Notes: a model not told the origin generated them from the letters alone. 64,000 bases of DNA from Actinokineospora inagensis DSM 44258 (GCF_000482865.1 NZ_AXWW01000010.1:1-64000), one strand, 5' to 3'; counted from the stretch's first letter, positions 54,204-64,000 are shown. Numbers and translations: made by a program.

Positions 54204-54443
54204 TCGGCCTGGTCGCCTGGCGGCGACGCCGGCCATTGGCGCCAGATAATGCTTGAGTGCCCGTTGTGGTGAAGTTGTTTTGTCTGGGGCCCCTAGCGGC
54301 AGCCTGGGTAAGGCTAAAAGGCGGGGCCACTGGAAAGCGTGGCCTTACCCGCCCGCCGGCTTAGGCCACCGCTCCCCCCAAACAAAACAACTCCACCACA
54401 ACGGGCGGTTGGGATCGGCGGGTTTCGAGGCGCGCGGGGCGGG
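54204..54443 (+). repeat. Dispersed palindromic repeat, copy 3
   Basis: The 148-base core is 54259-54406, exactly the length of copy 2, with arms at 54259-54289 and 54376-54406. Similar flanks extend 55 bases left and 37 bases right. The right flank unit TTCGAGGCGCGCGGGGCGGG is repeated at 54473-54493. It lies between the LLM gene and the terminator of the peptidase gene. Confidence 0.9.
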
Positions 54444-54500
54444 AGTGGGGCTTCGTCGATATGGGCGGGCTGGTTCGAGGCGCGCGGGGCGGGTATGGCG

Positions 54501-54538
54501 GTGTGGGCGGACCACCGGTAGCGGTGGTCCGCCCACAC
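54501..54538. terminator. Strong terminator hairpin after the peptidase gene
   Basis: GTGTGGGCGGACCACCG (54501-54517) pairs perfectly over 17 bases with 54522-54538 around a 4-base loop. It lies nine bases beyond the peptidase stop and can serve both convergent genes. Confidence 0.8.
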
Positions 54539-54546
54539 CTTGTGGG

Positions 54547-57500
54547 TTAGCTGGTTTGGAGGGTTACGTCGTCGATGAGGAAGCTGGTTTGGAGGCTGGC
54601 GTCTTCGACGCCGGTGAACTTGATGGTTACGGACTGGCCTGCGTATTGGCCGAGGTTGATTGAGCGCTGCTCGTAGCCGCCGTTGGCGTCGGTGTTGGAG
54701 AAGGTGCCGACGGTGGTGCCGTTAACGGTGACGGCCAGGGTGTCGTACTGGACGGCTTCCGTCTCGGCGGTGGTGATGTGCAGCCAGTAGGTCAGCGTGG
54801 AGTTGGAGCAGCCCGCCGGGATGGTGACGGTCTGCGCGGCGCTGTCCGTGCGGGGGCTGCCCCAGCCGTTGAGCCATGCCTTGTAGTTACCGGCGCGGGG
54901 AGACTCCTGGGCGGAGTTGTCGATTACGCCGGAGGTGGTGGTCCAAGGGGAGGTACCACTCTCAAAGCCGCCGTTGACGATGACGTCTTGGCCGCAGCCG
55001 CCGGGGTTGCCCTGGTTGACGGTGAGGGTGAACGACGCCGAACGGGTTGCCGAGCCGACGCCGGAGATGGTGATGGGGTAGGTGCCTGCGGCTGCTGATT
55101 GGCCGACCGAGATCGTTGCCGTGGCGGACGATCCTGTTTGGATGGAGGTGGGGTTGAACGCCACTGTGACGCCGGTGGGGGCGCCGGTGGCGGACAGGGT
55201 CACCGTTTGGGCCGAGCCGGAGGTGGTTTGGGTTGAGACGGTGGTGGTGACGGACTCGCCGGGCTTGGCGGTGCCGGAGCCGGGGTTCACCGCGACGGTG
55301 AAGTCGTTCACCGGGGGTGGGGTGTTGGTGACGGCCTGTTTCCAGAGGGCGTAGGCGACGCCGTCGGCGGAGCGATCAAGCGCAGTGGTGTTGATGTTGC
55401 TGGTCGTGTCGCAGGCGCTGTGGTAGCAGGAGTCGTACGCCGCGTTGGCGGTGCCGCCCCATTTTTGGGCCTGGGCGGCGGTCTTGCGGGCCGACGCGCC
55501 GGTGGCGTAGCCGGAGGCGGCGATGCCCGCCTGGGTGAAGGGGTAGTCGTCGGAGCGGCCGACGCCCTCGACGTCTTCCTCGGGGGACAGGTTGAGGGTG
55601 TCCCAGTAGGCCTTGAGGGGGGCGGAGGCGGCGCTGTTGATGTTGTTGATGAAGTAGCCGCCGTTCTTGGAGGCGACCATGTCGAAGTTGTAGTAGGCCT
55701 TGATCGCGGTCTTCTGCGCCTGGGTCAACTGCGCGACGTAGTGCTTGGAGCCGTTGAGGCCCTGCTCCTCGTCGGTCCACCAGGCGAAGCGGACGTGCTT
55801 GGCCACGGTCGGGTTCTTCGCCGCCAACTGCAGCGCGACCTCCAGGATGGTGGCCGAGCCGGAGCCGTTGTCGTTGATGCCCGGACCCGCCGAGACGCTG
55901 TCCAGGTGCGCACCGAACATGATGACCTGGGAGGCGTCGCCGCCCGGCCAGTCGGCGATCAGGTTGTTGGACACGTAGGTGCAACTGGTGCAGCTCTGCT
56001 CGGCCACGGTGAAGCCCGCCGCCTGCAGCTTGCCCTTGATGTAGGCGACCGACTGGGTGTAGCCGGCGCTACCGGCGCGACGGGTGTTCCCGTTCTGCTG
56101 CGCGATCGTGTAGAGCTGGCTCAGGTGCGCCTGGATCGCGGCCGGGTCGATGTTCGGCGGGTTGTTGTCGCCGGGCGGGTTGCCGGTCCCCACGGTGAGG
56201 CTGTAGGTCGCCGTGTGGCTGGTGGAACCCTGCGCGGTCACCGTGATCGAGTACGAGCCCTGGGCCGCCGACTGTCCAACCTGGACGGTCGCGGTGGACG
56301 CGGCGCCGGTCTGCACCGACGACGGGTTGAACGACACGGTCACACCCGCGGGCTGGCCGGTCGCCGACAGCGTCACGTTCTGCGCCGAACCCGAGGTGGT
56401 CTGGGTGTTGACGGTGAAGGTGCCGGAGCTGCCCTGGGTCACCGAACCCGAGGACGGGTTGAGCGAGAGCGAGAACTCGTTGCCGCCCTGCGGGGTGCAG
56501 GAGGTCGGCTCACCGGACTGCGTGGGCAGCGAGATCGCGTCCCAGGCGGCCTTGGTGCGGTTGTACAGGTTGCAGGTCTGGTCCAGGCTCTTGGCCGCGG
56601 TCAGGGTCGCGACGCGGTACTTCTTGTAGGTCATGCCGCTGGTCTTGAGCAGCATGGCGCCGTAGAAGACCCGCCCGGCGTCCTTGACACCGACGCCGGT
56701 GACGCTGGAGCTGTTGCAGGTCGGGCTGGTCGGCTTGCCACCGCCCGGGTTCGAGCCCTCGGCCAGCAGGTAGAACCAGTGGTTGATCGGACCGGCCGCC
56801 GCGTGCACCTCGGTGCTCGGGATGGACGCGCTGTAGCAGTTCGGGTTGTTGCCGACCTGCGAGGGGTTGTACATGTTCCGGATCGGACCGGAGCCCTGCA
56901 GGTTGATCGTCTCGCCGACCAGGTAGTCCGGGGTGTCCTTGGGGTTGTTGGCGTACGCCTCGGTCAACGCGCCGAAGATGTCGCCGGTGCCCTCACCGAG
57001 ACCGGCCTCGGACGAGGTGCCGCCGGGGGTGTTCTGGTCGAGGCCGTGGCCGTACTCGTGGCCGACCACGTCCATCGACGCGATCCACTTGTTGGCCGAG
57101 TTGTGGCCGATGGTGATCTGCGAGCCGTCCCAGTAGGCGTTGAGCTCGTTCAAGCCGACCTTCGCGGGCCAGCTACGGCCGGAGCCGGTGTGACCGTTGC
57201 GGCCCAACCAGTCCCGGAGCATGTTCCACTCCTGGCTGGCGTCGTAGACGACGTCGCCGCAGCCGGTTTCCTTGCTGGACGCGCTACCCGTGCCCCAACT
57301 GTCCGAGGACTTGGAGAACACGGTGCCACCGCTGTAGTCGGCGCACTGCAGACCCGGACGGGTCGGGTCGGCCAGCGTGTACGTGCTGCCGGAGTGGGTG
57401 GTGTCGATGGACACCTGGCCGTTCCACTCGCTGTTGAGCGTGCCGTCGGCGGCGTCCTCGACCTGGTCCAGGACAGCGCCGGTGGTGGCGTCCACCCAGA

Positions 57501-58047
57501 CGGTCAGATGGCTCGGGCCGCCCGCCTTCTTGGTGCCGATGAGCAGGTGCTCCCAGGCCAGCGCGGGCTTGTCCGCGGTGACCTTGACGACCAGCCTGCC
57601 GGTCTCGACCTTGGCGGTGCTCGCCTGCAGGCCGCGGGCGGTGCGCTCGGCGTCGGCCTTGGCGACCTTGGCGGTGGTGGACGGGACGGCCACCTTCGCC
57701 CTGGTGCCCGCGACCGTGCCGCGCACGGTGCCCTGGCCGTCGGCCAGCACGGTGGCGTCGCCGCCGACGACCGGCAGGCCGCGCCAACTGCGCTGGTAGC
57801 TCACCGAGTAGAGGTCGTTGACGAACGGGGTGACCTGGTCCCGGGTGTAGGTCTCGTCCGGACCCTTGACCAGCGCGTCGAGACCGCTGGTGGCGGCCCG
57901 GTCGGCGGCGGAGACGGCGAGCGCCTGCCGGTCCTGGACCTGGTTCGGTTGGCTCTGACCGGCGAACACCGGTGGCGCGGCCACCGCGACCGCCGCACCG
58001 GCCAGCACGGCAAGGGCGACCCCGGCCGTCAGCGTTCTGCGTTTCAT
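54547..58047 (-). CDS. Secreted double metallopeptidase: M4 (thermolysin-like) plus M28 aminopeptidase
   Basis: The 1166-residue protein has a signal peptide (about 1-29), an FTP/PepSY propeptide (about 50-205), and an M4 domain with [10 protein letters not shown] near residue 329 and the third zinc ligand in [12 protein letters not shown]. An Ig-like/BACON-type linker ([17 protein letters not shown]) follows. Then comes an M28 aminopeptidase with [17 protein letters not shown] near 714, TDEEQGL and YHSACDTT. A second near-identical Ig-like linker and a C-terminal beta-sandwich binding domain ([15 protein letters not shown]) end it. It should cut proteins internally and trim the peptides. ATG 58047 has GAGGAG upstream. 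Confidence 0.88.
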   Translation of the reverse strand: MKRRTLTAGVALAVLAGAAVAVAAPPVFAGQSQPNQVQDRQALAVSAADRAATSGLDALVKGPDETYTRDQVTPFVNDLYSVSYQRSWRGLPVVGGDATVLADGQGTVRGTVAGTRAKVAVPSTTAKVAKADAERTARGLQASTAKVETGRLVVKVTADKPALAWEHLLIGTKKAGGPSHLTVWVDATTGAVLDQVEDAADGTLNSEWNGQVSIDTTHSGSTYTLADPTRPGLQCADYSGGTVFSKSSDSWGTGSASSKETGCGDVVYDASQEWNMLRDWLGRNGHTGSGRSWPAKVGLNELNAYWDGSQITIGHNSANKWIASMDVVGHEYGHGLDQNTPGGTSSEAGLGEGTGDIFGALTEAYANNPKDTPDYLVGETINLQGSGPIRNMYNPSQVGNNPNCYSASIPSTEVHAAAGPINHWFYLLAEGSNPGGGKPTSPTCNSSSVTGVGVKDAGRVFYGAMLLKTSGMTYKKYRVATLTAAKSLDQTCNLYNRTKAAWDAISLPTQSGEPTSCTPQGGNEFSLSLNPSSGSVTQGSSGTFTVNTQTTSGSAQNVTLSATGQPAGVTVSFNPSSVQTGAASTATVQVGQSAAQGSYSITVTAQGSTSHTATYSLTVGTGNPPGDNNPPNIDPAAIQAHLSQLYTIAQQNGNTRRAGSAGYTQSVAYIKGKLQAAGFTVAEQSCTSCTYVSNNLIADWPGGDASQVIMFGAHLDSVSAGPGINDNGSGSATILEVALQLAAKNPTVAKHVRFAWWTDEEQGLNGSKHYVAQLTQAQKTAIKAYYNFDMVASKNGGYFINNINSAASAPLKAYWDTLNLSPEEDVEGVGRSDDYPFTQAGIAASGYATGASARKTAAQAQKWGGTANAAYDSCYHSACDTTSNINTTALDRSADGVAYALWKQAVTNTPPPVNDFTVAVNPGSGTAKPGESVTTTVSTQTTSGSAQTVTLSATGAPTGVTVAFNPTSIQTGSSATATISVGQSAAAGTYPITISGVGSATRSASFTLTVNQGNPGGCGQDVIVNGGFESGTSPWTTTSGVIDNSAQESPRAGNYKAWLNGWGSPRTDSAAQTVTIPAGCSNSTLTYWLHITTAETEAVQYDTLAVTVNGTTVGTFSNTDANGGYEQRSINLGQYAGQSVTIKFTGVEDASLQTSFLIDDVTLQTS

Positions 58048-58375
58048 GTGGATGCTCCTCGTGGGCAGGGTTTTCGCCCGGTGCCCGCGGGAGTGGGCGG
58101 ATGTCACCGAGCGCAACGAAGCATTCACATATGGCCATGTGACAGTCAATGGTGTCCATGCCGGCAACGCCCGTTTGTCAACATCAGGCAAACCCCTCCC
58201 CATGAATTCGCCCACCCATTCACGCGGAGCCCGAGGCGAATATCTCGACGGCGCGCTGGAATTCCACCCGCCGGAATTGTGTTATGCCACGGTGCTATGT
58301 CGACGCGTTATGCCGAAGTGCTATGCGGACAACGCCACACGGCGACGCCGAACGGACGAGGACGGCCGACCGGCG
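58048..58375. promoter_or_regulatory. Upstream region of the peptidase gene with a direct repeat
   Basis: The 328 bases contain two 24-base direct repeats, starting GTTATGCC and each containing GTGCTATG, at 58281-58304 and 58307-58330 with a 26-base period. GGAATT occurs twice just before. They could bind a regulator such as the XRE protein encoded next door. No certain promoter is seen. Confidence 0.45.
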
Positions 58376-59725
58376 CTATTCGGCGAAGGCGCGGACCTCG
58401 GGCACGGCGGCCCAGCGGCGGCCCAGCCGCGAGCGCAGCCCGGCCAACTCCGCCGCGATGGTCACCCGGCCCGCCGCCTCGGCCTCGGCCCGCACCGGCT
58501 CCGCAACGGCGACCGCAGCGTCCGGCTCCCCGGCGCAGGCGTGCGCGTCGGCCAGCCGCAGCGTCAGCAGCAGCCCGGCCGGGCGCATCCAGTCCGGCAC
58601 CAGCGCGCACGCCCCGGCGGTCACCACGACGGCCTGACGGGCGGCGGCGGCGTCACCGGTCAACGCGGCCAGGTCGCGCAGGGCGGCGCCTGCGGCGGCG
58701 TCCACCCGGAGCCTGCCCGGGTCGCCGACCAGCCACGGGACCTCCAGCAGGTCGCGCTCGCCGAGGCGGCTCAGGCCGGTCTCGGCGGCGGCCAGGGCGC
58801 GCAGGCACTCGGCGTCGTCCCCGGCGAGGGCGTGCCCCCTGGCCAGGGCGACCTGGGCGAGCACCCTGGTCCACGCCCGGTCCCCGTCGGCGACGGCCAT
58901 GGCCCGACCGCAGGCCAGGGCCGTGTCGGCGTCGCCGTCGAGCCGGGCCAGCGTGCTGACCTCGGCGAGCAGCAGCACCCGGGCGGGCACGTCGCCGACC
59001 ACGTCGGCGCGGGCCAGGCCGTGGCCGAACCAGGCCATGCTCAGCGCCGTCTGGCCGCGCAGCATCCGCAGCCTGCCCGCGATCGCGGCGTAGTGCGCGA
59101 CCAGCCGCTGGTGCGCCGCGTTGGGTTCGGCGTCGCCGTCACCGAGCCGGATCAGGGCGTGCAGCAGCCACTCGACGGCGGGCAACACGTCGTCCGGGCG
59201 GCTCGCCAGGCTGGTGTGCGCGTACTCGACCAGCAGGGCGGTCAGCACGTGCGTCAGGTCCGGCTCCACCCCGTGCGGCGCGGACCGCCGCGGGCCGATC
59301 AGCGCCAGCAGGTCACGCGCGGTCGCCAGGTCCGGCACCGGGCACCCCAGCGGGCCGTGCAGCGGGCAGCCGATCCCGTCGACCGGCAGCGCGGCAGGCC
59401 AGGACCGCACGGTGACCGGGGCGGTCGCCGGGCGGGCGCCGGGCAACAGGGACAGCAGCGTCCGCTGCGGCGGCTCGGGCTCGCGCACCGGTTCCCGGCA
59501 CAGCGCGGCCAGTTCGCCGTCGGTGCCCAGCAGCCGGTCCAGGGCGTCGACCAGGTCGGCGGGCGGCACCCGGACGCCGCTCTCCAGCTTCGAGATGAGG
59601 CTGTGGTGGTAGCCGACCCGACCACCGAGCTGGGCCTGGGTGAGCCCGGCCCGGCGCCGCCACTCGCGCAGGCGGCGGCCGAACTCCGACCACTGGCGGG
59701 ACTCCCCGGTCGCGTGGACAGCCAT
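58376..59725 (-). CDS. XRE-family regulator with a helical-repeat (TPR-like) C-terminus
   Basis: The 449-residue protein has an N-terminal helix-turn-helix (about 12-70; LTQAQLGGRVGYHHSLISKLE) and then about 350 residues of Ala/Leu-rich helical pairs such as LSMAWFGHGLARADVVGD and ALACGRAMAVADGD, typical of TPR-type sensory regions in actinobacterial regulators. ATG 59725 has GGGAGG four bases upstream. It may bind a small peptide or protein signal. Confidence 0.85.
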   Translation of the reverse strand: MAVHATGESRQWSEFGRRLREWRRRAGLTQAQLGGRVGYHHSLISKLESGVRVPPADLVDALDRLLGTDGELAALCREPVREPEPPQRTLLSLLPGARPATAPVTVRSWPAALPVDGIGCPLHGPLGCPVPDLATARDLLALIGPRRSAPHGVEPDLTHVLTALLVEYAHTSLASRPDDVLPAVEWLLHALIRLGDGDAEPNAAHQRLVAHYAAIAGRLRMLRGQTALSMAWFGHGLARADVVGDVPARVLLLAEVSTLARLDGDADTALACGRAMAVADGDRAWTRVLAQVALARGHALAGDDAECLRALAAAETGLSRLGERDLLEVPWLVGDPGRLRVDAAAGAALRDLAALTGDAAAARQAVVVTAGACALVPDWMRPAGLLLTLRLADAHACAGEPDAAVAVAEPVRAEAEAAGRVTIAAELAGLRSRLGRRWAAVPEVRAFAE

Positions 59726-59992
59726 GCCGCCTCCCGCCTCGCGCGTCGTCGCGCGGCCCGGCACGCGCCGGTCGCGAAAGCGCGGACTGTAGCACCGCTC
59801 CCGGCGATTCGGTGTGGCCTGCCGCACAACCGGCGACTGGGAAATAAACAGTGCGACGGAACCGAACCGGTTCAGTACATCCGCCGCCCCCACTCGACGC
59901 GGCGGACCAATGACGGGCGCGCTATTCCAGAAAGGCGGCCCGTCGATTGGCCGTAATTGTTCGAAATGTCGGTCTTCACCGACGGTGACAAT

Positions 59993-60682
59993 TCACGCCT
60001 TGGGCGCGTCGTACCGGTACCCCATGCCGCGGGCCGCCTTGATCGGCGAGTCGTCGGCGGACCAGCCGAGTTTGCGGCGCAACCGCAGCACGGCGAACTT
60101 GACCCGGTCCGCGCCGATCCCGGTCGGGTCGTTCCACACGAGGTTCAACAACTGCCGCGGCGAGAGGACCGCGCCCTTGTGCTGCACGAAAGTCGAGAGC
60201 AACCGGTACTCGGTCGCGTTGACCTCGGCCTCCACCCCGTTGACGTACACCCGCCGGGACCGGTGGTCCATCCGCACCATGCCGTCGTCGTACACTTCGG
60301 ACTGGGCCGCGCCGCCCGCCTGCTCGGTGCGGCGCAGGATGGCCTCGATCCTGGCCAGCAACTCGCTGGTGGAGAACGGTTTCGTCAGGTAGTCGTCGGC
60401 GCCGCCGCGCAACCCGCGCACCTTGTCGGCCTCCATGCCGTGCGCGGTCAGCAGCAGCACCGGCACGTCGCTGACGTCGCGGATCCGTTCGAGCACCATC
60501 CAGCCGTCGATCACCGGCAGCCCGATGTCCAGCAGCACCAGCGTCGGGTGCGACTCGTGCAGCGCGCGCAGGCCCTGCCGCCCGTCCGGCGCGACCGTCA
60601 CCTCGTGCCCGGCCCGCTCCAGGATCACCCGCAGCGCCAGCGCGATGTCCGGCTCGTCCTCGACCACCAGCACCGTGCTCAT
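59993..60682 (-). CDS. OmpR-family response regulator
   Basis: The 229-residue protein has a receiver domain (phosphorylated Asp in LVLLDIGLP, Lys in YLTKPF) and a C-terminal winged helix (about 130-225; LNLVWNDPTGIGADRVKFAV, ARGMGYRYD). The ATG at 60682 overlaps the kinase stop (ATGA). It is the partner of the upstream PAS kinase; target genes are unknown. Confidence 0.92.
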   Translation of the reverse strand: MSTVLVVEDEPDIALALRVILERAGHEVTVAPDGRQGLRALHESHPTLVLLDIGLPVIDGWMVLERIRDVSDVPVLLLTAHGMEADKVRGLRGGADDYLTKPFSTSELLARIEAILRRTEQAGGAAQSEVYDDGMVRMDHRSRRVYVNGVEAEVNATEYRLLSTFVQHKGAVLSPRQLLNLVWNDPTGIGADRVKFAVLRLRRKLGWSADDSPIKAARGMGYRYDAPKA

Positions 60683-62499
60683 CGCTGCCCCATCCCGTCC
60701 GCGGTCATCCCCCCGCTGGTGACTCCCCCGGCCCCCACGACCTCGCGCGCGCCGGCCGGCCCGGCCGGATCCGCCGGATCGATGCCGATCGCGCCGGAGA
60801 GGTCGGCGTCGAGTTCCGGACCGAGCCCGGTGGGCAGGGTGACCCGCACCGTGGTGCCCACCCCCTCCGTGCTCTCGATGGTCATCGCGCCCTGGTGCAC
60901 GGCCACGATCTGCTTGCAGATGGACAACCCCAGCCCGCTGCCCGGGATACCGGCCGCGCCCGCGTTGGACGCCCGGGTGAACGCGTCGAACAGGCCGGGC
61001 AGCTCCGCCGCGGGCACGCCGATGCCGGTGTCGGCCACCGAGATCGTCCAACTCGCCCGGTCGGATCTGGCGTCCACCCGCACTGCGCCGCCCGCCCTGG
61101 TGAACTTCAGGGCGTTGGTGAGCACGTTGTCCAGCACCTGGGTCAACCGGGCCGGGTCGCCGTGGATCTGCGGACCGGGGCCGACGGTGGCGGTGACCGA
61201 GATGCCGGAGCGGGCCCCGATCGGCACGTGGTTCTCGGTCGCGCCGGTCACCAGGTCGGCCACGTCGATGTCGGTGAACCGCATCGACAACTGGTTGGTC
61301 TCCAACCGGGACAGCAGCAGCAGGTCGTCGACGAGGCGCAGCAACCGGTTGGCGTTGCGGCTGATCACCGCGAGGTGCGCCGCCTGCTGCGCGGTCAGCG
61401 GCTCGGTGCTGTCCTCCAGCATCTCGGCGAAGGCGAGCACCGCGGTCAACGGGGTGCGCAGCTCGTGCGACACGGTGGCCACGAACCGGCTCTTGAGGTT
61501 CGCCGCCTCCTCCAGCGCCCGGTTGGTCTCCTCCAGCTCCGAGCGGGCCACCGACTCGCGGGTGATGTCCCGGAAGTACCAGAGCGTGCCCATGGTTGAG
61601 CTGGCCCGCAGCGGCACCAGGTCGCAGGCGACCACCCGGCCGCCCGCCAGCGACAGCCGCACCGCCCGGTGGGTCTGCCCGGAGCGGATCATCCGGTCCA
61701 GCATCTCCCAGGCCACCGCCGGATCGGCGCACTCGCTGGCCACCAGGTCGAGCAGCTCGGCAACGGTGGCGCCGGTGACCTCCTTGCCCGGCCGGAAGAT
61801 CCGGTCGAACGCGGTGTTGTCCATCAGCACCCGGTAGCCGTCGTCGACGACGACGCCGCCCGCCAGGTGCAGCACCAGTTCGCGCAGCCGGGACCGCTCG
61901 ATGGCCAGCGCCCGGTCGGCGGCCCGCTTCTCGGTGACGTTGTGGCCGTGCGCGACGACCGCGTTGATCCCGGTCGTCTCCAACAGGTTGATCATGCTGA
62001 CCGCCAGCACCAGCCACCGGCCGTCGGCGTGCCGGACCCTGGCGTCCACCTCGACCTGGGTGCCGGGCGCGGCGGCCAGCGAGCCGAACGCGCGCTGCAG
62101 GCCCGCGAGGTCGTGCGGGTGCACCAGGTCGCGCATCTGCCGCGGGGTGATCGAGCCGACCGGGTAGCCGAGCACGTCGTGCAGGGCGTCGGCGGCCGCG
62201 CTCATGGTGCCGTCCTCGGCCACCGTGACCACCAGCGCCCGGTCGGCGACCGGCTGCGGGCCGCTTCGCGGGCGGGGCACGTCGGCCGGGTCCGTGTCGC
62301 GCACGTCGAGGGCGCGCACCAAGCCGATGACCGAGCGCAGCACCGTCGTGTCGTGCGGGTCGAGCCCGCCGAGGACGGCCTCGCCGAGCAGATCGGCCAC
62401 CTGGCTGGGATCGTCCTCGGCGCCGAGCAGCCGGGTGGCCTCGTCGAGCAGGCCCGCGAGCGCGGGCCGAGCGCGGTGACCTGGCTGGTCCGACGACAT
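60679..62499 (-). CDS. PAS-domain sensor histidine kinase
   Basis: The 606-residue kinase has no transmembrane segment. Two PAS domains (about 85-200 and 205-320) precede the HisKA domain with H-box VATVSHELRTPL near residue 343 and the ATPase motifs DNVLTNALKF, VADTGIGVP and GSGLGLSI. A Gly/Ala/Pro-rich tail ends it. It is translationally coupled to the response regulator. The ATG at 62499 has GGAG upstream. Confidence 0.9.
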   Translation of the reverse strand: MSSDQPGHRARPALAGLLDEATRLLGAEDDPSQVADLLGEAVLGGLDPHDTTVLRSVIGLVRALDVRDTDPADVPRPRSGPQPVADRALVVTVAEDGTMSAAADALHDVLGYPVGSITPRQMRDLVHPHDLAGLQRAFGSLAAAPGTQVEVDARVRHADGRWLVLAVSMINLLETTGINAVVAHGHNVTEKRAADRALAIERSRLRELVLHLAGGVVVDDGYRVLMDNTAFDRIFRPGKEVTGATVAELLDLVASECADPAVAWEMLDRMIRSGQTHRAVRLSLAGGRVVACDLVPLRASSTMGTLWYFRDITRESVARSELEETNRALEEAANLKSRFVATVSHELRTPLTAVLAFAEMLEDSTEPLTAQQAAHLAVISRNANRLLRLVDDLLLLSRLETNQLSMRFTDIDVADLVTGATENHVPIGARSGISVTATVGPGPQIHGDPARLTQVLDNVLTNALKFTRAGGAVRVDARSDRASWTISVADTGIGVPAAELPGLFDAFTRASNAGAAGIPGSGLGLSICKQIVAVHQGAMTIESTEGVGTTVRVTLPTGLGPELDADLSGAIGIDPADPAGPAGAREVVGAGGVTSGGMTADGMGQR

Positions 62500-62698
62500 T
62501 GATTCACTCCACTGGCGGTACGGGGCGTCCCCCGCGCCACATTACGAGCGCGGCCGGTCCGGGAGCGCTCATCTGGTCCACCTGGGACGTTTTTCACCAC
62601 ATCGGGTGGTGGCCGGTAGCGAAACCGGTGCGGAACGGTTGTCCCGACCGAGACCGGGGGGTCCACGTTCGACACACTGATCACGACAAGGAGGTCAG
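62500..62698. promoter_or_regulatory. Promoter region between two divergent kinase genes
   Basis: The 199 bases separate two PAS kinases. AAGGAGG at 62688-62694 is the ribosome binding site of the plus-strand gene. No certain promoter boxes are visible. Confidence 0.4.
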
Positions 62699-64000
62699 AT
62701 GGCGGACACCACCGCGGGTTCCCCGTGGGACTGCGCGGCCGCGGTGCGCGCCGTGACGTGGGCCGACCGCTCGGGCCGGGCCGTCCACGCCGCGCTCGCC
62801 CTGCTGCGCGCCCTGCCCGGGGTGGTCGACGCGGGGGTCGGGTCCCCGGTGGACGGTGCGACCACCACCGTCGCGCTGACCTCCGGCGGGGTGGTGTCGG
62901 TGCGCTGCGACGGCGAGCCGGACCCGCGGCTGGCCCCGCTGGTGGACACCGTGGCGGCCACCCTGGACGCGGCGCGGGCGGACGAGGTGATCGACTTCCG
63001 GGACGCGGTGATCGCCCAGATGCCCAGCATCGCCGCCCTGTTCGGCCCGGACGACCTGCTCCGCTGGAGCAACATGGTGCACTGGCCGGACGGCACCCCG
63101 GTCCGCTACGGCGAGACCACGCTGTCCGCGATCACCGCGCTGGTGCACCCGGACGACCAGGCCGCGCTCGGCGCACTGCTGGCGGCGCTGCGCACCGACC
63201 ACCCCGGCGGCCAGGTCCGGCACACGGCCAGGGTGCGCACCCCGGTGGGCTGGCGGGTGCTCGACATCGACCTGCTGGACCGGTTCGACGACCCGGTGAT
63301 CGGTGGCCTGGTCGCCTTCGCGCACGACGTGACCGAGCTGCAGGAAGCCCAGCGGCGCAACAAGGTCACCGCGACCCGGCTCAAGGTGCTCGTCGACTCG
63401 CTGCAGGTCGGGGTGCTGCTGCAGGACGACGACCGGGTGCTGATGATCGCCAACACGACCGCGACCACGATCCTGGAGCTGCGCAAGCCCCCGGCGGAAC
63501 TGGGTGGGCTGCCCGCCGAGGTGGTGCGCGGCCTGCGCGGCATGCCGCCCGAGTACTACGCGGAGCTCGACGAGCTCGCCCGCCGGTGCATGGCCGAGGG
63601 GGTGCCGGTGCGCGGGGCGGTGGTGAACCTCGGGCCGAACCGGGTGGTGGAGGTGGACTTCGTCCCGGTCGAGGTGAGCGAGGAACACCTGGGGCACCTG
63701 TGGGTGCTGCGGGATGTCACCGAGCAGGTGGAGTCGCAACGCTCGCTGCGCCGCCGCAACGCGGAGCTGTCCCGGTTGGCGTCGTTGAAGACCGAGTTCA
63801 TCGCGACCGTGTCGCACGAGCTGCGCACCCCGCTGACGACGTTGACCTCGTTGGCACCGCTGCTGATCGACGGCCACGGCGACCCGACGCTGGCGCAGGC
63901 GGTCGACCGGAACGTGCACCGGATGGCGACCCTGGTCGAGACGCTGCTGTTCCTGGCCGGGCTCGAGTCGCACAGCCGGACGTTGACGTTGACGCCGATC
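62699..64000 (+). CDS. PAS-domain sensor histidine kinase (cut by window end)
   Basis: The first 434 codons are present. ATG 62699 is set by AAGGAGG four bases upstream. Two PAS-like regions (about 105-220 and 225-345; ending FAHDVTELQEAQ and VLRDVTEQVESQ) precede the HisKA H-box ATVSHELRTPL, with the phosphorylated His at residue 373. The catalytic domain lies beyond the window. No membrane segment is seen, as in the divergent kinase, which it resembles in plan. Confidence 0.88.
   Translation, partial: MADTTAGSPWDCAAAVRAVTWADRSGRAVHAALALLRALPGVVDAGVGSPVDGATTTVALTSGGVVSVRCDGEPDPRLAPLVDTVAATLDAARADEVIDFRDAVIAQMPSIAALFGPDDLLRWSNMVHWPDGTPVRYGETTLSAITALVHPDDQAALGALLAALRTDHPGGQVRHTARVRTPVGWRVLDIDLLDRFDDPVIGGLVAFAHDVTELQEAQRRNKVTATRLKVLVDSLQVGVLLQDDDRVLMIANTTATTILELRKPPAELGGLPAEVVRGLRGMPPEYYAELDELARRCMAEGVPVRGAVVNLGPNRVVEVDFVPVEVSEEHLGHLWVLRDVTEQVESQRSLRRRNAELSRLASLKTEFIATVSHELRTPLTTLTSLAPLLIDGHGDPTLAQAVDRNVHRMATLVETLLFLAGLESHSRTLTLTPI

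Noticed and set aside
58281-58330. CRISPR-like array
   Set aside because: Only two imperfect copies, two bases apart, with no spacers and no cas genes.
55420-58959. Plus-strand open frame of 1179 codons
   Set aside because: Antisense to the metallopeptidase gene with clear domains; no ribosome binding site or recognisable fold.

Overview
The window is high-GC actinobacterial DNA. Many starts are GTG, start/stop overlaps of the GTGA or ATGA type are common, and DUF3558 lipoproteins, an XRE/DUF5753 regulator with a DUF397 partner, and a Pls/PosA-type synthetase are present. Gene content points to the Pseudonocardiales (Actinokineospora/Saccharothrix-like is a guess). I saw no rRNA, tRNA, CRISPR array, transposase or phage gene.

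Layout. 0.2-6.1 kb: a locus resembling mycobacterial iniBAC: two translationally coupled dynamin-like GTPases behind a His/Asp-rich protein, a divergent ECF sigma factor, and a second operon with a Ca-binding-repeat protein and a membrane-anchored GrpE-like protein. 6.3-13.0 kb: a three-gene operon of aspartokinase, diaminobutyrate aminotransferase and a 1351-aa single-module membrane NRPS of the epsilon-poly-lysine synthetase (Pls) architecture. The likely product is a cationic homopoly-amino acid, most simply poly-diaminobutyrate. 13.6-15.8 kb: a DUF2630 gene, a twice-frameshifted DUF3558 gene, an intact DUF3558 lipoprotein with a small WXG100-like helical protein, and a YbjN-like gene. 15.9-23.3 kb: a homoprotocatechuate (3,4-dihydroxyphenylacetate) meta-cleavage operon (HpaD, FAH-RraA fusion, GntR regulator, DapA-like lyase, HpaE) followed by two SDRs, the first of which lacks its catalytic residues. 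23.5-30.4 kb: an AraC regulator, two more WXG-like/DUF3558 cassettes, and two coupled aldehyde dehydrogenases. 30.4-34.4 kb: an L,D-transpeptidase-like protein, an XRE/DUF5753 regulator with a small membrane protein, DUF397, and a LuxR-type regulator. 34.6-34.9 kb: fused fragments of two genes whose intact copies lie at 34.9 and 46-48 kb. 34.9-41.2 kb: a five-gene operon (zinc alcohol dehydrogenase, methyltransferase-like protein, dimethylformamidase-like protein, alpha/beta-hydrolase, aldo/keto reductase), several members of which lack canonical catalytic residues. 41.4-48.2 kb: a branched-chain-type ABC importer with a permease-ATPase fusion, and a copper amine oxidase. 48.3-54.2 kb: MazG-like protein, a triple CheW protein coupled to a soluble chemoreceptor with six PAS domains, and a luciferase-like monooxygenase. 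54.5-64 kb: a secreted M4-M28 double metallopeptidase, an XRE/TPR-type regulator, a PAS kinase/response-regulator pair and a divergent second PAS kinase cut by the window end.

How the parts may work together. The amine oxidase, aldehyde dehydrogenases, FeaR-like AraC regulator and homoprotocatechuate operon could together take aromatic amines to central metabolites; this is inference from family roles. A 240-bp palindromic repeat occurs three times (window start, 17.5 kb, 54.3 kb) and has the form of a non-autonomous mobile element. The cassette of small helical protein plus DUF3558 lipoprotein occurs three times behind a shared promoter-like element and is the clearest candidate for an undescribed paired system. 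The dynamin/GrpE-like locus and the poly-amino-acid operon are the other two strong candidates.
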